In this document: positions 1 to 4,965 of the stretch, one piece after another | Layout: every line of letters begins with the position of its first letter | Position numbering within the stretch: position 1 is the first letter of the stretch | Assembly: GCA_035532075.1 (NCBI GenBank) | Contig: DATKRV010000083.1 | Span: 1 to 5,199, forward strand | Direction of reading: 5' to 3' | Source: CAIVND01 sp035532075 | GTDB lineage: Bacteria; Actinomycetota; Acidimicrobiia; Acidimicrobiales; Bog-793 | DNA: 5,199 bases | Made by a program: the position numbers and the translations under genes | Notes under the pieces: model-generated | What the model was told of the DNA's origin: nothing | Databases searched by the model: none | The model's input: the letters and a program-made list of their open reading frames with translations, nothing else

Positions 1-300
1 CGGACTTTGCCAATACTGGGAAAGCGAGAATGGTGCTCGCCCTGACGCGGCACTTGCGAAATGATTCATGTACACGGACAGGCATTGCGGAATCGGCCCA
101 CCGGCCCGTCCGTGGGCATCAACGAATGCTCCGCCGGTGAAGGTCCAGACTCGATAGAAATGCCTGATTTCGTCCAAGCCTTGACCTGGCGGCTGGGCGA
201 AGACGAGGAACGTTCCAACGGTGAGCGCCAAGACAGCATAGAGAGACGGGAGTTCTTTGAGCCTACGGAAAATCTGCTCGACGCTTCCATGGACTGGCAT
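1..300 (-). CDS. DUF2142-like polytopic membrane protein, N-terminal 100 residues (3' end beyond left edge)
   Basis: This reading frame starts at ATG 300-298 and stays open for 100 codons to the window edge, so the gene is cut off. A stop (TAG) lies about 30 codons upstream in frame with no ATG or GTG between. GGAAAG sits 8 bases before the ATG and can serve as a ribosome binding site. The protein begins with a short basic amphipathic stretch (residues 1-19, FRRLKE). One hydrophobic helix follows at about 20-36, then PPGQGLDEIRHFYR at 37-50. A helix followed at once by a P..D-E..HF.R motif is typical of DUF2142 membrane proteins, a GT-C-like family found in polysaccharide loci. The acidic pair D43-E44 falls where GT-C enzymes carry catalytic acids in the first outer loop. 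Family membership is recognised from the pattern. Glycosyl transfer is inferred. The gene is divergent from the sugar operon to its right. Confidence 0.72.
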   Translation of the reverse strand, partial: MPVHGSVEQIFRRLKELPSLYAVLALTVGTFLVFAQPPGQGLDEIRHFYRVWTFTGGAFVDAHGRAGGPIPQCLSVYMNHFASAASGRAPFSLSQYWQSP

Positions 301-519
301 TCGGCTGGCTTTCCGGTTGTGGGGAGAAGGGCCATGACTCTCGAGACGCCGATCCAGAGATCGGGCGAACGACCGCCGGCCGTATTTCTACCAAATCCGG
401 CACAACCCCCTGCCGTCAGGACCGGCGGCTGGCCGCGGGACGTGCCAGACTCCTTCTCCTAGGGTCCAGCGCGGGTAGTAATGTTTGCGCTTGCTCCGGC
501 AAGCAGTGAAAGGGCGGTC
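301..519. other. divergent intergenic region between the DUF2142-like gene and the sugar operon
   Basis: This gap of about 220 bases separates two divergently read genes, so it should hold promoters for both. I see no convincing -35/-10 pair on either strand. TAGAAA on the minus strand (390-385) resembles a -10 element, but no -35 hexamer sits at the right spacing. GGAAAG near 313-309 (minus strand) and GAAAGGG at 508-514 (plus strand) are the likely ribosome binding sites of the flanking genes. Open frames crossing the gap look like antisense or chance frames, with Arg- and Pro-rich compositions and no recognisable motif. Confidence 0.5.
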
Positions 520-1512
520 GTGCGGTTCGCAGACAAAACGGTGGTAGTAACCGGGGCCGGGGGCTTTATCGGTAGCGCTCTCGTAGAGCATCTCGTGGGA
601 GTGGGAGCCCGAGTTCGGGCGATGCTGCGGTACACGTCCCGTGCGGAACGAGGATGCCTCAGCTACGTGCCCGAGTCCGTGATGCGAGAGGTCGACATCA
701 CCTTTGGCGATGTGAGGGATATCGACGCGATGCGTGAGATTATTACCGGCGCTGATTTGATCTTTCACCTTTCCGCCCTCGTCGGTATCCCCTACTCCTA
801 CGAGCACCCCCAAGAAGTAATTGACACAAACATACTCGGGACAGCCAACGTTCTCTTGGTCGCAAAGGAGCTTGGTACTCTTGAGCGCGTCGTTCTCACG
901 TCTACGAGCGAGGTTTACGGCTCAGCCTTATATACGCCCATCGACGAGCAGCACCCGCTCCAGGCGCAGTCGCCCTATAGCGCAACCAAGATCGCCTCCG
1001 ATGCATTGGGCATTAGCTTCAATCGTTCATTCGGTATGCCAATCACCATTGTCCGCCCGTTCAACGCCTATGGACCGCGCCAGTCCGCCCGCGCCGTGAT
1101 CCCGACCATCATCAGCCAGGCCTTGACCGACAGGAAGCTGAAGCTCGGGGCGATAGATACGATTCGTGACTTTACGTATGTTGAGGACACTGCGCGTGGA
1201 TTCGTAGAGGTGGCATCCTCCGAGGCTGCCCTGGGCGAGGTGGTGAATCTCGGCTCGGGCGTCGAAACCAGCATCCGCGACGTTATTGAGCAGGTTGCCA
1301 AGATCGTCGGTCACGACCTTGAGATCATCGTCGAAGATCGCCGGGTGCGCCCGGATAAGAGCGAGGTTTCACGACTACACGCCGAGAGCTCGAAGGCCCT
1401 CCAATTAGCCGGCTGGCGCGCCGAGGTGTCGCTCGAGGAAGGGCTTCGCCGCACGACCAATTGGATCGAGGCGCATCTCGACGCCTACCGGACGCAGGAC
1501 TACGCCGTATGA
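520..1512 (+). CDS. LegB-type NAD-dependent NDP-hexosamine 4,6-dehydratase (extended SDR)
   Basis: This is a cytoplasmic extended short-chain dehydrogenase/reductase, predicted to convert an NDP-N-acetylhexosamine to its 4-keto-6-deoxy form using bound NAD. From the GTG start it has 330 residues, close to LegB-type enzymes. It shows the Rossmann motif TGAGGFIG (11-18), the STSEVYG segment (128-134) supplying the Thr and Glu of the dehydratase active site, SPYSATK with catalytic Tyr153 and Lys157, and RPFNAYGPRQSARAVIP (179-195). The runs ALVGIPYSYEHP, TSTSEVYG, PIDEQHPLQ and RQSARAVIPTII closely match, from memory, the Campylobacter LegB group rather than RmlB or GalE. GTG 520 is preferred because GAAAGGG ends 5 bases before it. 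An in-frame ATG at 481 would add 13 unconserved residues with a poor binding site. It overlaps the next gene by ATGA. Substrate (GDP- or UDP-linked) cannot be told. Confidence 0.88.
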   Translation: MRFADKTVVVTGAGGFIGSALVEHLVGVGARVRAMLRYTSRAERGCLSYVPESVMREVDITFGDVRDIDAMREIITGADLIFHLSALVGIPYSYEHPQEVIDTNILGTANVLLVAKELGTLERVVLTSTSEVYGSALYTPIDEQHPLQAQSPYSATKIASDALGISFNRSFGMPITIVRPFNAYGPRQSARAVIPTIISQALTDRKLKLGAIDTIRDFTYVEDTARGFVEVASSEAALGEVVNLGSGVETSIRDVIEQVAKIVGHDLEIIVEDRRVRPDKSEVSRLHAESSKALQLAGWRAEVSLEEGLRRTTNWIEAHLDAYRTQDYAV

Positions 1513-2219
1513 AGAGCGTCTTGCTTGCGGGCGGCCTCGGCGTCCGCTTACGCCCTCTCACCTATACCATCCCGAAGCCGCTGCTGCCGGTCGGCGAGCA
1601 CCCGATTCTCGAAGAGATCATCACCCGCTTGAAGCGTTTCGAGCTGCGGGACATCGTCATTGCCGTCGGCTACCGGGCTGAGCTGATCGAGACGTACTTT
1701 CGAGACGGCGCCCACCTGGGAGTCCACGTCGAGTACGCCCACGAATCTGAACCCCTCGGTACGGCAGGGCCTCTCGCACTTGTTCGAAAGCAATTCGGAC
1801 ATACGGCGAAGGACAGTGATTCTTTGCTGGTGATGAACGGTGATTTGCTCACCGAGATCGATTTGCGCCGCTTGATCGACTTTCACGAAGAGCACGGCAA
1901 CGACATCACCGTGGTGACACGCGAGTTTCAGCTGAAACATCCGTACGGCGTGATTGAGCTTGATGGTGATCGCATCACCAGCGTGGTCGAAAAACCCCAA
2001 ATCATCGACACCATTAATGCAGGGATCTACGTTTTTCGCTGGTCGACGCTGGAACTCGTGCCAGACGGGCAGGCGTTCGAAATGCCTGAACTGTTGAACA
2101 CCGCGCTCGAGTCGGGACGTTCCGTCGGAGCGTACCCGTTCGCTGGACCTTGGTTGGCAATTGACGGGATGGAGCAGCTCGAGGAAGGCGCCCGCATCGC
2201 GGCCGCTTTTCATGACTGA
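1509..2219 (+). CDS. sugar-1-phosphate nucleotidyltransferase (NTP_transferase family)
   Basis: This 236-residue cytoplasmic enzyme is predicted to join a sugar 1-phosphate to an NTP, giving an NDP-sugar and pyrophosphate. The N terminus carries the family signature: LAGGLGVRLRPLT (6-18) for nucleotide and phosphate binding, then PKPLLPV (22-28) with the conserved Lys23. EPLGTAG is at 81-87, the metal-binding NGD at 110-112, VEKP at 160-163 and NAGIYVF at 170-176. The late W.DIG motif, which supplies a second metal ligand in RmlA-type enzymes, reads WLAIDG (215-220) and is altered. There is no left-handed beta-helix and no CBS domain. Size resembles short mannose-1-phosphate guanylyltransferases or the catalytic part of PtmE-type enzymes. 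ATG 1509 overlaps the preceding stop as ATGA, and the signature begins at residue 6, so longer upstream starts are unlikely. Pairing with a LegB-type dehydratase suggests that it feeds that enzyme. Sugar and nucleotide are undetermined. Confidence 0.87.
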   Translation: MKSVLLAGGLGVRLRPLTYTIPKPLLPVGEHPILEEIITRLKRFELRDIVIAVGYRAELIETYFRDGAHLGVHVEYAHESEPLGTAGPLALVRKQFGHTAKDSDSLLVMNGDLLTEIDLRRLIDFHEEHGNDITVVTREFQLKHPYGVIELDGDRITSVVEKPQIIDTINAGIYVFRWSTLELVPDGQAFEMPELLNTALESGRSVGAYPFAGPWLAIDGMEQLEEGARIAAAFHD

Positions 2220-2952
2220 AATGAAACTTTCGATCGTCATACCTGTTCGTAACGAGGTACAGACAATTGGCACCCTGGTGGACCGGGTGCGTGCAGTCGA
2301 TTACGGCATGGAACGAGAGATAATTGTCGTCGATGGTGCCTCCACCGATGGCACTCGTCAAGCGCTTCTCGATTTCCCGGCCTGTCCCGATGTCGTGCTC
2401 GTATTGGAAGATGAAGCTCGGGGTAAGGGCCGCGCCGTGCGTACCGGATTTGAACGGGCCACGGGCGACATTCTGGTCGTGCAGGACGCGGACTTGGAGC
2501 TCGATCCTGCCCAGATACCGTTGTTGCTCGAACACCTCGAGAACGGAGGACGACCGGCGGTTTTCGGTTCACGGTTCAAAGACCAAGGGCGCGGCGATAC
2601 TCCCCTCTTGAGCTACGCGGGCAACAAGCTTCTTACATGGTCAGCGAATGTGCTCTTCTTCACTCGTCTTACCGATATTTTGACCTGCTACAAGGTGTTG
2701 CGGTCGGATGTGGCCAAGTCCCTTCACCTGCAGTGTGATGGATTCGACTTCGATGCCGAGGTCCCTTGCCGGCTGTTGCGTCATGGTTACCAGATTCTCG
2801 AAATTCCCGTCGCATACAACCCGAGATCCGTCGAAGAAGGGAAGAAGCTGACGCCCAGCGCCGGGTGGAGCGTCTTGCGCGCCATCCTGCGGATTCGCTT
2901 CTCGAGATCCTCGGCGCGTTCTGATCTGAACTCGCCGGTGGGACGCCTGTAG
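2212..2952 (+). CDS. family 2 glycosyltransferase, DPM1/DPG-synthase-like
   Basis: This GT-A-fold transferase of 246 residues probably moves a sugar from an NDP-sugar to polyprenyl phosphate or another membrane acceptor at the cytoplasmic face. It shows the opening strand LSIVIPVRNE (6-15), VDGASTDGT (40-48), GKGRAVRTGF (71-80), the metal-binding QDADLE (91-96), FGSRF (118-122) and LTDILTCYKVLR (153-164). CDGFDFDAEV follows at 175-184 and an IPVAYNPRS stretch at 198-206. The order and the LTD..TCYK..R block are typical of the DPM1/DPG-synthase branch of GT2. It has no C-terminal membrane helices, unlike many polyprenyl-phosphate transferases, and ends in a polar tail. ATG 2212 overlaps the upstream stop by 8 bases (ATGACTGA). 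ATG 2221, one base after that stop, would also begin right before the first strand. Neither has a strong ribosome binding site, so translational coupling is likely. Confidence 0.85.
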   Translation: MTEMKLSIVIPVRNEVQTIGTLVDRVRAVDYGMEREIIVVDGASTDGTRQALLDFPACPDVVLVLEDEARGKGRAVRTGFERATGDILVVQDADLELDPAQIPLLLEHLENGGRPAVFGSRFKDQGRGDTPLLSYAGNKLLTWSANVLFFTRLTDILTCYKVLRSDVAKSLHLQCDGFDFDAEVPCRLLRHGYQILEIPVAYNPRSVEEGKKLTPSAGWSVLRAILRIRFSRSSARSDLNSPVGRL

Positions 2953-3194
2953 TCGGAATGGCTCGAAGTGAAATGAGTTGCCAAATTGTCGTAAACCGTG
3001 GCCTATTTCCAGAGCCCAGTCATGTTGGTCACAGATGGCGGCTTTCGCTGTGGTGCTTTCCCCTGCGATGGGATCTACTGTCGGCTCGATGAGGCAGATG
3101 ACTGATGCGCGATATACCTCGACCCCTGAGGAAACCCGCCTATCGGATCAGGTCACTGGTGACGACGGCAGGTGCAACTCGGTTATTCGATCGC

Positions 3195-3228
3195 GGTGGC
3201 CTGGCGGGTCATGAACGTCCCTGCCACC
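3195..3228 (+). other. possible stem-loop in the intergenic region
   Basis: GGTGGC (3195-3200) is complementary to GCCACC (3223-3228), and an inner GGG (3206-3208) can pair with CCC (3219-3221). A short pyrimidine-rich stretch (TCCCCTTT) follows. It could end transcription coming from the sugar operon, but the internal loop and the lack of a clear T-run make this weak. Confidence 0.2.
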
Positions 3229-3272
3229 TCCCCTTTGCACGGCCTTTCTTGGTTAGACACTCGCTCGAGCGG

Positions 3273-3294
3273 ACGACGCCGCCGCCTTCGTCGT
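3273..3294 (+). other. possible stem-loop upstream of the membrane protein gene
   Basis: ACGACG (3273-3278) can pair with CGTCGT (3289-3294) around a 10-base loop, ending about 35 bases before the GTG start at 3330. Its position would place it in the leader of the membrane protein gene, but six base pairs in GC-rich DNA can occur by chance. Confidence 0.18.
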
Positions 3295-3329
3295 GTACAA
3301 ATCGTGCGGGTCGGCGACGGACCTAGGCT

Positions 3330-4871
3330 GTGACCTCCTTTACGCGGACTGCGGCCGACGACCTCACACAAGACCCACCCGTGAGGAAATCACCGTCCCG
3401 TAGCCAGCCTCGCAACACACGACTTGCTTCGGTAGCCATTGCTTCGAGCGTGCTCGCTGCGTTGTATCTCGGATTCGTGTTTCACTTCGCTACCAATGAG
3501 CCCGTAGGTGACGACTGGAACGTGGTGCCGTTGATCCATAGTGCTCTGCACGGTCAGCTCACATTGAGTGGGCTTTGGGCGCAACATCTAGAGAGCCGGA
3601 TCTTTTTTCCCAATCTTGTATTCGTAGTCTCGGGATTCATCGATCACTTCGACATCCGAACGATTATTTTGCTTAGTGCCGTCATCTACATCGTCTGCTA
3701 TTTCATTCTTCTTAGACTCTATCGAGAGTATGACGGTCACCCCCTCACGGCGATTCCTTGTGTTGTTCTCGGGCTCATTTGGTTTAGCTTCGCTGACGTG
3801 AAGAACGCACTCTGGGCGTTTCAAGTGGCATGGTTCATGGTGGTGTTCTGTTTTGTCATCTTGATTTATTTGTTCAGCGTCTCATCTTTGAACCGGTCAA
3901 TTGCGCTTGCAATTTCCCTGCTTGTTGCGGTGGTTGCTTCTTACTCGGCCTTGCAAGGATTCGTGTTGTGGCCTTTGGGGCTATTTCTACTCTTCTGGAA
4001 GACCCCTTGGAGCCGACGTACCTACATCGATGCAGGCATTTGGATGATCGGGTGCGTCACAGCTGTGGTTCTATTACTTCGCGGTTACAGCCAACTAATC
4101 GCCTTGGGCACTTGTCCCGCGGCGGCTCGCTGCCAATCCGGGTACCTCGTGGGTCACCTTTCAGAAGCGCTGCTGTTCTTCTTCCGAGTGGTGGGAAACG
4201 TCTATCCCACCACGGCGAACGCGGTGGGGGCCCAGGAGATCATCGGGGCAGTGCTCGCGTTGATTTCCATCGTTATCGTCGTTGCGTCCTTCAGAGAGCG
4301 GCGAGTCAGACTTCGCGTTCCTCTCCCTTCAGCAATCATCCTTTTCTCGCTCGTTTTTGACGCGATGATCGTTTACGGCCGATTCGGTTACGGTACGCCT
4401 GCTCTTCAATACGTGATGCCCCAAGTAATGCTGCTCGCGGGTATCGCAACGTACCTGCTGCCAAGGATTTCTAGAGGTCATTTCACATTGCGCTCAAGAC
4501 GTTCTCTCATCATACGCGGCCTTTATTTCTGTTCGGTGATCCCGTTGCTGTTGTGGGTTATCGGAACAACAAGCTTTGGCGTGATGCAAGCGCGACAGAC
4601 TCAGAAGGCCGCAATCACCGAAGCGAGATTAGTCGTCAATCTCTCGCGTATACCCGACGACCAGCGGTTCTGTTATGAGGGTATTATTTTGGGAGGTGGG
4701 ATTTGGAGCGGAGCCCTTATGAACACGGTGGACGCCCCTATTTTCAAGGACGCGAAAGAGGACGGGCTGAGCCTGTTCAGTCCTGGTGCCTTTAAGATCT
4801 ACTATTCCGAGGGGCCACCGAATTTGTCAGGGTGTAGACCTCGTCATGGTGAGGCGGTTCCCACTCATTAG
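3330..4871 (+). CDS. polytopic membrane protein of unknown function, possible GT-C glycosyltransferase
   Basis: I do not recognise the exact family of this 513-residue protein. A basic N terminus (RKSPSRSQPRNTR, 19-31) precedes helix 1 (about 33-53). An outer loop then carries NEPVGDDWN (56-64) and HLESRIFFP (86-94). About ten further hydrophobic segments follow, near 95-104, 110-130, 139-155, 164-183, 189-223, 234-251, 302-320, 333-350, 361-377 and 396-416. The last 95 residues are mostly soluble and predicted to be outside. An acidic pair (D61-D62) just after helix 1 is the usual place for catalytic acids in GT-C enzymes that use polyprenyl-linked sugars, so a transfer role is a reasonable inference. 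GTG 3330 has no clear ribosome binding site. GTG 3381 (residue 18) is an alternative start with none either. The gene is poorer in GC than the sugar operon. Its stop lies in a tandem repeat next to an insertion sequence. Confidence 0.8.
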   Translation: MTSFTRTAADDLTQDPPVRKSPSRSQPRNTRLASVAIASSVLAALYLGFVFHFATNEPVGDDWNVVPLIHSALHGQLTLSGLWAQHLESRIFFPNLVFVVSGFIDHFDIRTIILLSAVIYIVCYFILLRLYREYDGHPLTAIPCVVLGLIWFSFADVKNALWAFQVAWFMVVFCFVILIYLFSVSSLNRSIALAISLLVAVVASYSALQGFVLWPLGLFLLFWKTPWSRRTYIDAGIWMIGCVTAVVLLLRGYSQLIALGTCPAAARCQSGYLVGHLSEALLFFFRVVGNVYPTTANAVGAQEIIGAVLALISIVIVVASFRERRVRLRVPLPSAIILFSLVFDAMIVYGRFGYGTPALQYVMPQVMLLAGIATYLLPRISRGHFTLRSRRSLIIRGLYFCSVIPLLLWVIGTTSFGVMQARQTQKAAITEARLVVNLSRIPDDQRFCYEGIILGGGIWSGALMNTVDAPIFKDAKEDGLSLFSPGAFKIYYSEGPPNLSGCRPRHGEAVPTH

Positions 4872-4900
4872 CAAACTCCGATTCATTAGCAAACTCCGAT
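4865..4900 (+). repeat. 18-bp perfect tandem direct repeat over the stop codon of the membrane protein gene
   Basis: TCATTAGCAAACTCCGAT occurs at 4865-4882 and again, without a gap, at 4883-4900. The stop TAG (4869-4871) lies in the first copy. Because the second copy also carries CATTAG, loss or gain of one unit would leave the encoded C terminus unchanged. It looks like a recent slippage or recombination duplication. Confidence 0.95.
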
Positions 4901-4901
4901 C

Positions 4902-4920
4902 CTGTGCGTCTACGCAACAG
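4902..4920 (+). terminator. possible weak stem-loop downstream of the membrane protein gene
   Basis: CTGTGCG (4902-4908) can pair with CGCAACAG (4913-4920) around a TCTA loop with one bulged A at 4917. It lies about 30 bases after the stop codon, a normal place for a terminator, but the stem is short and no T-run follows. Confidence 0.2.
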
Positions 4921-4941
4921 CTGCCTCATTCCGAAGTTGAC

Positions 4942-4965
4942 GGGCTCTTCGGATTTCAGCGGGGT
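4942..4965 (-). repeat. probable terminal inverted repeat of the ISL3-family element
   Basis: The sequence starting GGGCTCTTCGGATTTC at 4942 reads inward towards the transposase gene and contains its stop codon (TCA on the plus strand, 4956-4958). The length of the repeat is a guess, since the partner copy is not in the window. Confidence 0.5.

Larger units (their letters stand above)
2953..3329. other. 377-base region without a convincing gene
   Basis: No long or recognisable gene fills this gap. Two small plus-strand frames almost tile it. One is GTG 2998 to TGA 3105 (35 residues, three Cys in a C-x5-C-x4-C pattern). The other is ATG 3105 to TAG 3326 (73 residues, Arg- and Pro-rich), overlapping the first as TGATG, with GAGG at 3091-3094 ten bases before its start. 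Neither resembles a family I know, and both may be chance. Two stem-loops are possible, at 3195-3228 and 3273-3294. TACAAA at 3296-3301 looks like a -10 element, but no -35 partner is visible. Decayed gene remnants are possible and cannot be shown by eye. Confidence 0.4.

Noticed and set aside
66..335. Minus-strand frame of 89 codons, Ser-rich
   Set aside because: It overlaps the DUF2142-like frame in another phase. Only the frame starting at 300-298 has a membrane helix and a family motif.
61..462. Open plus-strand frame of 133 codons
   Set aside because: It runs antisense through the DUF2142-like gene and the intergenic gap. It has no ribosome binding site, no motif and a biased Pro/Arg composition, so it is a shadow.
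481..519. ATG 481 as the start of the dehydratase
   Set aside because: It would add 13 residues not expected in the family and has a poor binding site, while GTG 520 has GAAAGGG at ideal distance. It remains possible.
1548..2273. Minus-strand frame of 241 codons opposite the nucleotidyltransferase
   Set aside because: It is antisense to a gene with clear catalytic motifs and shows no motif of its own. High GC makes such long antisense frames common.
3152..3163. GTCACTGGTGAC as a possible operator palindrome
   Set aside because: The arms match over five bases each with a mismatched centre, too short to distinguish from chance and not near a mapped promoter.
3830..4360. Plus-strand frame of 176 codons inside the membrane protein gene
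   Set aside because: It is another phase of the membrane protein gene with Arg/Gly/Ser-rich sequence and no domain. The 513-residue frame has coherent helices.
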